NCBI RefSeq assembly: GCF_010093535.1
Contig: NW_022985170.1
Location: forward strand, 1,407,278 to 1,471,277
Length of the DNA: 64,000 nucleotides
Origin: Lindgomyces ingoldianus
Taxonomy: Eukaryota > Ascomycota > Dothideomycetes > Pleosporales > Lindgomycetaceae
Direction of reading: 5' to 3'
In this document: piece after piece, positions 23,240 to 34,763 of the stretch
Numbering within the stretch: the stretch's first letter is position 1
How the letters are laid out: each line of letters starts with the position of its first letter
Program-made: the position numbers and the translations under genes
Notes under the pieces: model-generated
The model's database searches: none
The model's input: only the letters and a program-made list of their open reading frames with translations
What the model was told of the DNA's origin: nothing

Positions 23240-26169
23240 CTATTTCGAGGTCGTCACAACGCCTTCATACTCTCTGCTCGCGATGTAGTCGAGAGTGCGC
23301 TGGAAATGCCGCCGCGGGTTCTCAAGAGAGGAGGCATTCTCGTTAGATTGGAGGTTTGAGTGGATGAGCTCGATGAGGCCGTTCAGGTATTTTGTTGTCA
23401 CCTTTGTGTGTTAAACACTTCATTAGATAGTAGAATGGGAATATGGCTTACAGCATCGTTCTCTTGGTCGAAGTAATATACGTATCGGTTCAGAATCTCA
23501 ACGAAGAGCTCGACAGATACTGCAGCGTCCATACAAGCATCAGCGACACGGAGCGCGCGCTGCAGACACTCAAGTACTCGCTTCCCGTCGCGGTAGAGCT
23601 ATAGGAATCAGTCAAGCACCCAAACATAGCAAGTCAGCAGACGTACATTCTTCGGATCCTCCTCGCCCAACGCTCTTATCTCCGTTGCCCACCATAGATG
23701 GCTCGCAAGGTAGACAGCACGACATTGGTCAGGTTTCTTCAGCAATTTGCTGCCATGTAGAGCACACTTTGTAATTAGAGTGTCGTAGTTCTCCTTCCCG
23801 AAATTCCGAGTCGTATGTAAGGCACTAGCAACAACACACACAGCCTGGAACTGTGCCCTCGAATCGCTAATGGCCTCTTCATATATAGTGAATGCCTGAG
23901 CGAAGAACTCGTAGGCAACTTCTTCGAAGCCCGTTTGATCAGCGATTTGACCGCAACCGATGAAAAGCCTAAGAGACAGGTCCGCAGAACCTGCAACACG
24001 GGTATACAGTGTCGAAATTGCGCTATGCATGAACTTGTACAGCGCGGAGGATTGTGAAGACCAGTTGTCCTCGAAATGCTCACGAGCTTTGTAGCGCCGC
24101 GCGAGTTTGAGAGACGCAGTGATGAGTGCAGGTGTAGTGTACTTGACGCGCTCGTTGCCATCTACGAAGGCTTTTCGGGCCGTCTGGAGGAGCTACGAAA
24201 TATGTCAGTCAAACTTCTAAATTCGCCAGGAATAAAACGTACTTTGAATTGAGTGTCGTTGTCCGTGCCATGAATGAGATGTACTATTCGAGCAAGCCAC
24301 CCTTGCTCTTCTATCGTTTCGTCCGTCTCCATTGCCTTCCTCTGAATCGGGCCCCCGGGATAACTGGTCGCTTGCTGGATCCCCTCTCGAATTAGGACCT
24401 TGAGGATTTCTAGCACGCTTTCCAGGTTCTCCACAGAAGTGATTGGAGTCTGGTTCCGAAGCAGACTTCGAGCGACCTCACCGGCTACCGCCCGACGAGT
24501 AGGATAAGGCTGGGAGTGCAAAAGAGGAATAAAGCTTGGCAATGCCAACGCAGTGAAAAGAGAGATGTAGGTTTTGATAGGGGCAAGGAGAAGACTCAAA
24601 ATCTGGCTCTGGCATGCTTGCGAATGCAGGTCAGCGCTGTTGGCGTATTCTGATACCTTTTCGTTTGCGAAGGAGAGAACTTGGTCGACATAGTCAAGTC
24701 GCTCGGGATAGACGTTTCTGCCGGGATTAGCTAAGTTATGGTTAACTAGAGACTAGGGTTAACTTACAGGGCAAGATTTGTTAGCGAGACCAACAATCCA
24801 ATAGTGTCTTGGATTGTTAACCGTTGCATCTTTACGAGGGTCACAACCTGTTCGTGGAATATCTCGAACAATTTCACGTTCTTAGGTATTCCACGTGATT
24901 TTTCGATCTCACCGTCTAACTCTTTGGTTTCAGTCTCGTTTTCGGGTTCCACCACTACCGTCGTAGAGGATGTTGTCGACGCCTCCTCCGCGCCGGCATG
25001 GGGCTCTTCGAGGCTGTTGCCATTCGGTTGTGCTGTTTTTGATACCAGTTCTTCGGCTTTCCTCTCTTTAGCTATCCTCAATTGCTCCATCAGCTTCTCA
25101 ATTGATTCTTCTTCATTCTTCTTGCGTTGTTCGGGGGTTTCTGTCTCCGACTCCCTCTGTGCATACGCAGCCAATCGGTCCATCAATCCAACGACAATAG
25201 CCTTGACGTTTACATGCGGGTTTAATCGAGCGGTTGCGGAGAGAAATTGATCGAGGGTGTGAAGGTGAAATTCGTCAGGGAAGACCTGAGTCACCACTAC
25301 ACTCAAGATTAGCCAATTGCCTTGGAACCGATGTGTTGACAGTACCTTCTAGCAGATATTCTTGCGCCAAGACATCCCTACACTGGACGATCTGCTCCAG
25401 CAAGGGATTCAGGATTTTCTTGTAGTTCTCCAGATCCACCAGTTGGCTCAGTCTAACCAGATTGCTACCTACGAGGAGTTGCAGTTCTTGGCGCTCCTTC
25501 GTCCTCTGTTCCCGCTCTCTCGAATGTCCCTGATGCTGTAGTCGAACCCACAACTTGTTCATTTCCACGAAATTCGTGAGAATAAAGCTAATAGAGTCTT
25601 GGAGATTTCCTTCGGGGCCATCGCCATCGCCCGTGGGGAGGCAGTCCCGTGCTTGACCAGCAAGGTAATACCGGAGGAATAGACCTCGAATAGGATGTTG
25701 CACCCCGCGGCTCATCTCCATCATATCCTTCATGATCTCCTTTACCGGCGCATCTTCAATGGCCATGTAAACGGTGCCCACTGTGACCATGAGATACAGG
25801 CGGGGTATAATATTTCCTGCATACTGAACAAGCTCGTACAGATCGGCGAGGTGGTTCACGGGGTGGTTATCGCGGAGGTAGACGGCGAGATGGCGGAGAG
25901 CGTCGAAGACGGCCATGTACAGCTCGTAGTACTGCTTAGGCCCAAGGCTACTAGTTCGCAACTCCGACACCAATGTAGAGCTATGCACACAATTTGTCAT
26001 CATCTCTAAACACTTCGCGGAAGCTGGTGGCGTACCTGCACTTGAGCGCATCCATCAACTTCCCGGGTGTCTCCAGGCATCGCCGCATGAGCATCGTCTG
26101 CTGGCGCACGACGGCCAGGGCATCTTCAAGCAGACGAGCCTGGTCTTCTACCGGAGGCGGCGACGCCAT
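23240..26169 (-). CDS. vps35: VPS35, retromer cargo-recognition subunit
   Basis: Seven exons: 26169-26036, 25980-25346, 25296-24768, 24717-24243, 24192-23647, 23598-23452 and 23401-23240, with introns all 48-55 bp; 875 aa. Clear VPS35 landmarks occur in order: an N-terminal [20 protein letters not shown] helix, [19 protein letters not shown], the [14 protein letters not shown] motif with [22 protein letters not shown] (the conserved PRLYL region that binds VPS26), [32 protein letters not shown] and C-terminal HEAT-like helices ([11 protein letters not shown]). VPS35 is the scaffold of the endosomal retromer, which recycles sorting receptors from endosomes to the Golgi. A fungal-type acidic, Glu/Thr-rich insertion lies at about residues 310-375. 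Every exon junction restores the family alignment. Confidence 0.95.
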
Positions 26170-26656
26170 TGCAGGTGGTGAACGAGTGGATTCCGGGGTG
26201 GGTTGAGCTGGAGGATGGGGGTAGAGTTGCTGCGAGACCCGCATGCTGCAAGCTTGCCGTCTTGACGTGCGCTTACCTAGCTTAGCTGTGGCTGAGTGTG
26301 GCGCACCTGCCCGACGACTGGACCAATCTCGCTGGCCATACCATAGCTCGAGCAACGGTATTTATACTCTTTTCTGAAAATAATTATTAAACATTTGTCT
26401 CATTTTCTATCATCTATCGTACATAACCAATGCTGCTATATTTCGAGCAGCCCTTAAACATTACGCGCCGTCCCAATGCAGTTCATTCTAAATCATTTAC
26501 CTTACCGTGATTGCCCATTACTCATGCATCATCCAATATACACGTAATATGTAAACTCCCTATACCTATACAAAAAGAATTCCTATGCAGGATGTTCCAC
26601 GTTTCAGTTTATGTCCGAGAAATTTATGTCCATTTGGACCCGAACACCAACTTCAT
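26170..26656. other. intergenic region
   Basis: Promoter side of vps35 and 3' flank of the secreted-protein gene. No gene recognised. Confidence 0.4.
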
Positions 26657-27403
26657 TTACAGTATCCAGGCTCGTCGTCGACCGGGGATTTGGGTGTGAT
26701 TGTAGGATGAGGCAGATGAAGCGTCCAGGGTAGGTAGAAGAACGGAAGGCGTTGAAAGGGCGGTTATCGTTGGTGTCCTAATTTGAGTAGATGTCGAGTT
26801 CAGGACAGTGGTCACCACAGTCTCAAATGTCTTCACTGGATAGCTTGTGTGCCACAACCCATTGTCGTAGTACTCGGTAGGGACGGCTTTGGTGGCAGTG
26901 ATGACGACTGTAACAATGCTAGGTTCTCCAGTCTCAGTGGGGTTCCCGGAAGAAGTAGGGGGCGGCAGAGGGGGGCTCTCTGGAGTCGAGGCCATAGCAA
27001 ATGAGATAGTGGGGATGCTCGAAGGGCCAGACGATATCGTCTCCGGGGCTTCAGAGGTTGGGTCCGGGGTCAGATGGAAGGGTTCACCCCACGTCGAGAA
27101 AGAGCTACTCGAAGATTGTGATGTGGTAGAAGCGGGTTGGGTCGAGACGACGACCGTAGTGACCTTGTCCGTTACCGTCGGGGCAACGTCTGTGACCCTC
27201 ACTGTTTTTGTCTTAGTCGTTTCTTCGATGACAGTTGTCGCTTCTTGGGCAGCGGTGGATCCTCCGTCAACGTTGACGATTGAGTAAGACTTCGCGCGGG
27301 GGACGAGATGGTTTTGGGGTTTCGAGGGGCCATCGAGGGGTAAGGCATGCGACAATGTTGAGAGGTAGAGAGCCAGAACCGAAGACACAAGATTGAACAG
27401 CAT
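26657..27403 (-). CDS. Ser/Thr-rich secreted protein
   Basis: A single open frame of 248 aa. It starts with an obvious signal peptide (MLFNLVSSVLALYLSTLSHA, cleavage likely after the Ala). The mature part is Thr/Val- and Ser/Pro-rich with runs such as TTVIEETTKTKTVRVTDV and a repeated VTVVITATK / FETVVTTVL pattern typical of O-glycosylated fungal wall proteins. It contains one YYDNGLWHTSYPV block. There is no C-terminal hydrophobic tail, so no GPI anchor is predicted. Function unknown. Confidence 0.7.
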   Translation of the reverse strand: MLFNLVSSVLALYLSTLSHALPLDGPSKPQNHLVPRAKSYSIVNVDGGSTAAQEATTVIEETTKTKTVRVTDVAPTVTDKVTTVVVSTQPASTTSQSSSSSFSTWGEPFHLTPDPTSEAPETISSGPSSIPTISFAMASTPESPPLPPPTSSGNPTETGEPSIVTVVITATKAVPTEYYDNGLWHTSYPVKTFETVVTTVLNSTSTQIRTPTITALSTPSVLLPTLDASSASSYNHTQIPGRRRAWIL

Positions 27404-27999
27404 ATCGAAGTGTATTCAGGGTGGTTCGCGATCTACAAGCGTGTTGAGAACGTTCCTTTGATTAGGATGCTGTGAGTTTGACCGAGAAGGGTGAAGGAAC
27501 ATGAAGGGAAAGACAGGGGAAATTCATATATGGAAAACATGACGGCAATGGGTTGGACAAGAATTGTGATGGCAGGAAATTCGATGGCTGGAGTTTCACC
27601 ATCTGGAGGTTGGGCGTTGGTCTGTGCGTCGGGAGATCGACGCCAGGGTTTTTTAGCGAAACGCCTCATGGCAGACCATTCCCTTTCCTCCCTACAGTAC
27701 CCAATTCGAAAACTGATTAAATTCAGCCCTCCACTTTCGTACCCGCAATGACCTTTGCCTTTGGAACAAATATTATAGAGGAAGGAGGTAATGTGGAAGC
27801 AGAGTTACGATGGCTGCAGACCCGGCCACTGCCCTTCCTAAGCCTTCACCTTACCTATTCTTTCATTTTCATTTCAACATCACCATGCACTAAATCAGCC
27901 TCATGACGGTTGCCAATACAAATATTTGACTGGTTCTAGGGATATTGGTCTTTTTTTTCACTATCAATTCGTTACTCTTTATTACTTACTCTCTATCGT
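27404..27999. other. intergenic region
   Basis: Upstream region of the Ser/Thr-rich gene and 3' flank of the small secreted protein gene. No gene recognised. Confidence 0.4.
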
Positions 28000-28423
28000 C
28001 TACAACACTCCCGTCGGGCCTCCTGCCGTGCATGTCGCAACTGGTCGCCCCTGGTTCAAAATGCTATTCTCATTCGGTGGAATGAACTGTGCACAACGAC
28101 CAAATTGATCACATTCGCCATCATCATTCCTACAAGGATCTCAATTCTGGTCCTTCAGAAGGTTGAGGGTAGACAATGAGCTCATAACTTACCCAACTGT
28201 GCAGGCTACCCCCGCATTCCCAAAGGTCTGAGATCCTTTGCCGCTAGCGAAATTACTGAATGCATCGTCTCGGAGCGCAACTTTGACAGGAGTATCTGGT
28301 ATCGGTCCTAGTAAATCTGTTGGTAAATTGGACGACTGAAAGTACACGGGCCATATGCATACCAGCTAAAGCATAGCCCATTGCGAGAGCAAAGGCAAAA
28401 GCAGTAGCCTTGAGGCAAAGCAT
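28000..28423 (-). CDS. small secreted cysteine-containing protein (effector-like)
   Basis: Three exons that are too short to stand out individually: 28423-28363, 28307-28193 and 28129-28000, with introns of 55 and 63 bp having canonical GTATGC/GTAAGT donors and CTAG/GTAG acceptors; 101 aa. The first 20 residues are a classic signal peptide (begins MLCLKATAFAF, ends ALA). The mature ~80 residues hold four cysteines (GVACTVG, DGECDQFGRC, PVATCT), enough for two disulfides, and no known domain. Size, signal peptide and even cysteine count fit the broad class of fungal small secreted proteins, some of which are effectors; that role is not shown by the sequence. Confidence 0.72.
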
Positions 28424-29239
28424 TATCGGTTGCTGTGTTGATTGAAGAAATAAAACTTGTAAGTTATTTTGGATATATGTGCCGATTATGAATTACCGAC
28501 CGGCGGATAAGAAGAGGGTTTCAAAAAGAAGGCTGGTAGTTTGAGAAAGAATACTATCGATTCTGAGCATAAGAGCCTCGACGAGCTTGCTACTTATACT
28601 TCCATTCGATCACCTATGTTGTCGAAGTGTGCAAGGAATCGTCTCGTTCTCTCCATCATGCACTAACGCCAAGAGCCTGATGAGACTCCCTCGAACATCA
28701 CCTCACACTGTTAGGCAACAAAGTAGGTAAAAGAAACTAGGCTACGTCCTACCTGAGGTCGGCTTGGCGACGAAGAAAAAAAGGCCGACTTTAAAGCCTG
28801 AGGGGTTTCGGCCTCGAATCAGTCGCAGCACACCGGATGCGGGAGTCGAAAGTCCTTGGCACAATGGTCTTACAGGAGGTGACAGGTGAGAGTATTGGGA
28901 TGCGGTTTCGAAGCTAGGAGGTACCCTTGAAGGCTGGAGAAAATTTGGCGAGGTGATTTGAAACTCGCAAGCTAATCCCTGGTAGCCCCACTGCTTCATC
29001 ATCCCGTTCTGACCTTGTCTAAACGAGATCATCTTGAGATGGTTTTACAAGAGGTCATTCGATTTTCCAGGGTATGATGCCTTATTTCTGTTTGAATGCG
29101 GGCCACTTGGTCACTTGTCTCCCTGCTTTTCTGACAATCACCAGGTCAAACCAATACCAGTATAGTCCTCAATATAGCAGATAGAAACACAAGACCAAGG
29201 GATCGAGATAACTTACCAAACCCAAATTCATTGTGAAAA
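28424..29239. other. intergenic region
   Basis: 5' flank of the small secreted gene. A 96-codon minus-strand frame (28742-29032) has no domain character. Confidence 0.35.
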
Positions 29240-29634
29240 CTAATTTTCAGTCTTTCCAATAAGAGTTAGCTCCCCATTGTAGTTCTGGAACGCGGATGTG
29301 AACTTGGATGGGATGAGGCTCGCGTCACCCCATGTCCATGCAGAGATATCGGGGATTCCCTATTTAGCATTAATTTCAGTGCTTACTATTTAAGTCTTTA
29401 TATAAAATAACTTGCATTCTTGGGTAGAGCGAATGCAGACAAGTTTAATACGAGTCTGTCCCAGAGATCATCGCTCAGTTCCAATCACTCACGCTGGCTG
29501 CATCAAATTCCAATAATCTTCTTCAAAGAACTCATCAGATCCTTCGGATCCTTAATTGCTGTCCTAAAATCCTGGGCTGCGTCATGGGCTGCTAACGAGC
29601 AATATCTAGCGACATGAGCGAGAGCAAATGTGCC
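29240..29634 (-). pseudogene. relic of an unidentified protein
   Basis: The minus-strand frame from 29634 reads LAHVARYCSLAAHDAAQDF, KDPKDLMSSLKKIIG, two TGA codons, then LSDDLWDRLVLNLSAFALPKNA. After an AT-rich intron-like gap ending ...GCTAAATAG it continues with GIPDISAWTWGDASLIPSKF and NYNGELTLIG, then TAG. It looks protein-like but carries internal stops and lacks a start. Family not recognised. Confidence 0.35.
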
Positions 29635-29719
29635 ACATTGGTTCATCCACCTTAGTACCTCATTGACATTTGTACCTCAATTGCCTAAGCATCAAAGCAA
29701 CACTGGAGGTTTAATTATT

Positions 29720-30614
29720 TACCGAGTAGGAGAGAGATTTTCATTTCGAGATGGTAAGGAAGTGTGGATGCTGACTGAAGAGGAGTACTACTTAATACAC
29801 CGAGAGGGTCTATGGCAAGCGTGCCAGTGTCTAACAACAAACATTGAAAGGGAGAGTTTGAACTGTTTTAACTCCATCCCAGAGTTGGGGAGAGCGTTCA
29901 GAAGAATTGGACGTTTTCGTGTAATTGAGGAAGTCAGAGATGTAACAACTGGCCTTTGCTTTGCTAAAAAGACCTTCCGGTTAGACGCAGGCCGATTAGA
30001 CGAAGCTAAACAGATTCTCCGTCACGAGGCTCAAACTATTCGGGGCCTGGCACCACACCCTCACGTCATCCGAATTCACACGACCTATATTGTTGAGAAG
30101 AAGTTAGCTGTCATTCTACAGCCTGCTGTTAGTCAAGGAGCCCTTGCTACATTTCTGTCAATCTTTAGAAACGTGGGCGAGGTGCACCCAAGAGCATGAA
30201 AATGCGTTCATTATACGAAGAGCGTTTGGATGCCTACCCCGTTGCATGGACTACATGCATAGCGATGCGCTTAGCCACATGCTATTCATCAGAAACAAGG
30301 ATGCCAAACCTCGTAACATTCTTTTTCACCAAGATTTTACAGATTTCGGTTTATCAAACCACTGTACTCACCGGCATACTACTACTAGCGTCAGGCCAGC
30401 GCAGTTCACGGCAAAATACTGCGCTCCCGAGGCCGCGGACCTTAATAACAGGAACAGGAAATCGGACATCTTCTCGCTGGGTTGCGAGTTCCTAGATATG
30501 TTCGCTTCTCTCTACTCAAACGTTGTGTCAGACACCCTTCTTCTTTGGGGTTCCTCTCATCCATACCACCGCAATATCATTTCTGCCTGCTATCGTAAGG
30601 GACATGCTACATAG
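29720..30614 (+). pseudogene. degenerate protein kinase
   Basis: Kinase landmarks are visible but split over two frames. The first frame holds IGRFRVIEEVRDVTTGLCFA with the ATP-binding Lys (KKTF), the helix-C Glu (RHEAQTIRGL) and HPHVIRIH. A +1 shift near 30180-30195 moves to a second frame with RAFGCLPRCMDYMH, a damaged catalytic loop (NKDAKPRNILFH in place of HxDIKPxNIL), TDFGLS, KYCAPEAAD and RKSDIFSLGCEFLDM. The frameshift and the altered HRD motif make an active enzyme unlikely. The sequence resembles fungal kinases of the type that end in C2H2 domains, see the next feature. Confidence 0.65.
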
Positions 30615-31073
30615 AGACCAGACAGAGTGAGCTTCTGCCTAAGATCCAGTACGTGAGCTTAGAAAAGACCAAGGCGTGTTCTAGTGTTCTAAGTGCAGAT
30701 ATGAGTGGTTCGTTCCGATACGGAGCCTAGCGATGACCGATAAACACTTCGATTACAGAGTTTGAGCAAAGTTTGAGCATCCAGATGCCATTTACATACC
30801 ACATGAGCAACACAACCCAATTTTGACCTTACCCAACAATCCTAACACTAGATGTTACAATTCCTCTCTGCGTCGGAAATTCACAACAGAAAAAGAGAGG
30901 ACAATACGGAAGTTCTCAGACAGGGCTATTTTCAAGAGCACGATATTATTCCCATAGAACTAGACTCCTTTTACTCCGGGCCGGGACCTGATACTTTCGG
31001 CTAACGTTTCTTCAATTCATGCCTTAGTCGCGGGAATTCGTCCTCACCAATTTACCGCTACGATGCACTCAAG

Positions 31074-31673
31074 ATGGGAACATTTTGTCACATGTATTTT
31101 GGTGAGTCAGGCACACTAACGAGTGAAGATAGCTTGCTGGATAGTCTGAAGCAAGCTGCTGATGTGTTTGACCCTCAGATGCCTTCCGAGGACTACATTG
31201 ACCGGTCCGCCATACTTCTGATAATCTCGGATACCCATCCTTCGGGTTATAGAGCTAAAGACTTATCTTCCCATTATCAAAAATGCTTCATATGTTTAGA
31301 TTGTCCAAAGCGTACCTTGAGTCAGCAATACGATAGAATGAGGCATGATTTGTCGAACCACTAGTGCCCATATTGGGATTGCGCTAGAAGGTGTTTCTCA
31401 CCCGGAGAGGATTGGAGCAGCATATGAAGCTGCATCTTCAGTATCTGTGTGGCTCCTGAGAAACCCAGGGGAACTTGCACTGTATTTCCTTTGGATTGGC
31501 GCATTGGAGCGCCACTTCAATGCCTGTCACGGCTCCAACACGTTTGTATGGCGCCTAATTCCCGATGCCAGTATCCACTGCGTTCTCCGTTAGAGGAACT
31601 TCAATTTGACAAATTCTTCGATTCAGTAGATGACCTCTTTAGTCATGTCGCTGCCGTTCACACTAGTTATTAG
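31074..31673 (+). pseudogene. C2H2-type domain relic, probably the tail of the broken kinase gene
   Basis: A frame at 31074-31361 has acidic, helical sequence and then FICLDCPKRTLSQQYDRMRH, a C2H2 finger. Related pieces continue in other frames (CPYWDCARRCFSPGEDW and, to 31673, FDKFFDSVDDLFSHVAAVH). The splitting over frames without good introns suggests decay. Whether it was one gene with the kinase upstream is inference from spacing and orientation. Confidence 0.5.
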
Positions 31674-32167
31674 AATTAGAAAGCAAACCTTCGCACATGT
31701 CTAGCAGTCTGTAGTTGTACTAGCTCACATCTGCATTAGACAGATTCCTCCAAAATTGGCGGATTAGACTTAATTCGAACGTAAGGTCCACTCATCTCCA
31801 TTCATATTATGAACTGGTTTTGTTCCTGAAACAAAGGATATTGATGGCCACGGTTAGTTAGCTAGCCTAAGATAAGAGGGTAACCCGAGACAGATGGAAA
31901 GGTGGACACCGGACACCGGTTTTTTTGACGCCCTTTCAAATGCCCCACCTTTTAATTCTGCTCCATCAACCAGTTGATGGCAGGGGCTTCGGTTTTGAAA
32001 TCGGCCTGAAACTTTGAATTCGAAGGCACTTTCGCGGAGACGAATCTTCGGCCTTCTCAGCCCCCTTATGCTGGGTTTGTAGCCTACAATCCCACTCTTG
32101 ACAAATCACAAACTCTCACCCATGGCCTTGACCATCCACATTATCAAACGTAAACATTACATTATAC
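31674..32167. other. intergenic region
   Basis: No gene recognised. Confidence 0.35.
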
Positions 32168-33474
32168 TTAATATCCAACCAAAACCGCTGCACCAGCTCC
32201 AAACAGGGCGCCCATTCTCACAGCCCCAGTCATCATTGGTATTGCCGCACCAGTCGAACTACTACCCACCCCTGTGCTAGCAGGCCCTGGGCCTTTAGAT
32301 GTGGGATTCACGGTTGTAGTCGGTGTGGGTTGTCCAGATGTGAATGGGACGTCGGATACAGAAGAGGCACCAGTGAACCCAGGGGCACCAGATGTGGCGG
32401 ATAGAGTTGGGCGTGCAGACGTTGCGTTCGGGTTGAGAACGCTGAGTGGAATTAGCATTTACACAAAAAATGGGGAGTGAGTAGTGCTTACTTGTCGATA
32501 ACGTGAACTACACCGTTTGCGACGAGTACATTTGGCGTGATAACCTTCGCAGAGTTCACGAAAACAGTGCCGTTAGCATCAATAGTGATGGTGATATTAC
32601 CTCCCTGAACTGTCTGGATGCTCGTACCGTTCATCAAACTAGCCGAGTAGGCAACAGTACCGTTAACAACGTGGTAGGTTAAAATATCGGCGAGGTCGGA
32701 CACGGAGAGATTTGCGAGTGCAGAGCCGATAGATTGGAATGCACCATTTGTTGGCGCGAAGATAGTTAGATCGGGGGTTTCGTTGATAATAGAGGTGAGG
32801 TTTGTGGCATTCAGTGCACCACGAATGGAGGTTAGGTTTGCGGTGGAGGCAGTTTCAGAGACAGAGATAGGGAGCGTGAGGACGGAGTCGACGACATGGA
32901 TTATGCCACCGGTGAAATTGATATTCTAATCAGCATTGTGTTAGCGCGTGTTTTTCAAATTTAAACCAAAGAGGCTTCATAAAGGCATAATGGAAGAGAA
33001 AAAATGGAAACATACAGCCTGCGTAACAGTCGAATTTTGCAACAACCCGGAATAAAACACAGTCTCATTCCCAATCATAACAGCTTCGACCCTCTGTCCA
33101 CCCGTAACACTACTATAACTCTCATTCATCAACAGCGTGGGGATAAACATGCTCATATTTGTGATCATACTGGCGGGATATGTTCCATTGAGGACGTGAT
33201 ATTGCAGCAACGCGCTCACCAACCCGGAGTCAGAAGCGAGTGCTCCGCCTGCAGAGGAACTGAGAAGCGCAGAGAAGGCGTCATTGTTGGGCGCGAGAAT
33301 GGTGATATTTTGGGTTTGGCCAAGGGCTTGGATGAGGCCTGGGCTGGCGTTTAAGAAGGTAGTGAGGTTCGAGAGTTGGGAGTTTCCGGAGAGTGTGGCG
33401 TTGAGGGTTTGGTTTGTTGATTGTGTGAAAGCATAGTTAGCTAGAAAGAGGAGGGGCAGGAGTGTGAGCTGCAT
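32168..33474 (-). CDS. fasciclin (FAS1) domain secreted protein, probably GPI-anchored
   Basis: Three exons: 33474-33016, 32925-32492 and 32441-32168, with introns of 90 and 50 bp; 388 aa. A signal peptide (MQLTLLPLLFLANYAFTQ) is followed by two FAS1 domains, each with the two conserved blocks: ITILAPNNDAFSALL ... LLQYHVLNGTYPASM and LTIFAPTNGAFQSIG ... ILTYHVVNGTVAYSA, closing with NVLVANGVVHVIDN. There are many N-glycosylation sequons. The tail is Ser/Thr/Pro/Gly-rich and ends in a hydrophobic stretch (MGALFGAGAAVLVGY), consistent with a GPI-attachment signal. FAS1 proteins of fungi act at the cell surface in adhesion and wall organisation. Confidence 0.9.
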
Positions 33475-34763
33475 GGTGAGGGAATGATAATAGACTAAGG
33501 TGTATATGAGGGAATGGAGAGCTTAGTTTTAGAGAATGAAAGGACCCTAAAGGAATTGACTGTAGACAGATAACGGAAGAAGAGGGGAAACAGAGCATTT
33601 ATGTATGGGAACAGATGCTACATCCCACTGTCCCTAAGCCCACTACTTATGAGGTCAATGGTCAAGAAAGACAAAGCCACCCAAAGCCTACTAGTTCCTC
33701 GGCATCCCAGATCCATTGTGGCAATCCAGTGGCCATGTTTCCAACATGTATCCTCGGCATTCCAGCTCTCTCCCCAGCCAATGACTCCCACACGATTTTC
33801 CCCATCGTATGCATCCCTATCGTCACAACACGCCAAGACCCTCACGCCAGGCCAAAATTGCTCGATGACTTACGCAACCGCTTGGGACTGGGTAGATGTC
33901 GAGATTTGAAATGTTGCAGTACCTCAAAGCGGTTAGCACCGTCGCATACATAGCGGGAAACATCGAATGCTTCCCGCCCTCATCTCGTGTCCCCCTCTTA
34001 ATTGAGGCTGTGAAGACAGGTGATGATTCATCGTATCATGGGATGGATATTGAATTAATCTCTTCGGAAACGAAAACTTGATACGCATCGAAAAGCTTTG
34101 ATAATATCCTTGAGGCATGCGACAAACCGAGGCCAAAATTCATTGCCAAAGGCTTAACAGCATGCCCATCGCCCAGTTGAAGCAAGAGGTGAAGTCCAAA
34201 AGAAAATGCCAAAGATCCCGGTTGATCCGAGCCCGGGCCTTCGAATCGTAGCTACCCCAAAAAATCACTCGCCTTACTAGTCTTGGCATACGCACTTGAT
34301 CTAGCGAGAAGGGAAATGCTAAGACCGGCCACGATGTCATTCGGCACAAGAGCATTTTGCATACGTGGCGAAGCATCGCGATGGAGAAATGGGATATTCG
34401 ATGAGCGGATCGAGGTTTCAAATTGGAGGAAATTTGACCATTGGTGTGTGGCTGTGAAAACCTGTTTCCAGGGCTCTGTGAGGGATGCTATTGGGCGCTG
34501 GGGGTGCAGAGGAAATGTACAAGGGTTCGAAGAAGTGGGATACGAGAGAGAAACATGTCTCCATTGATGCTTTGCCGGGGTTAGATGCCCCCCCTGTCAT
34601 CACGTGCTCATTTCGAATCCAAGCACCGTAGTGCCAAATTCGAATCTTGCCCTAATAATACAACCATTGAACAGCCTAACTCAATCCTATCCCAAACTCC
34701 ACGCTCAATCCCTTTATTCAAATCCCTGAACCAAGGAACTAACAACATCAAAGAGACGCTTTC
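33475..34763. other. intergenic region, 1.3 kb
   Basis: Contains the promoter of the fasciclin gene and the 3' flank of the next gene. No gene recognised; reading frames here overlap on both strands. Confidence 0.4.

Noticed and set aside
28742..29032. 96-codon minus-strand frame
   Set aside because: Composition is not protein-like and no splice partners or domain are visible.
34186..34260. tRNA-like TTCGAATC segment
   Set aside because: No cloverleaf could be drawn and no acceptor stem is present.
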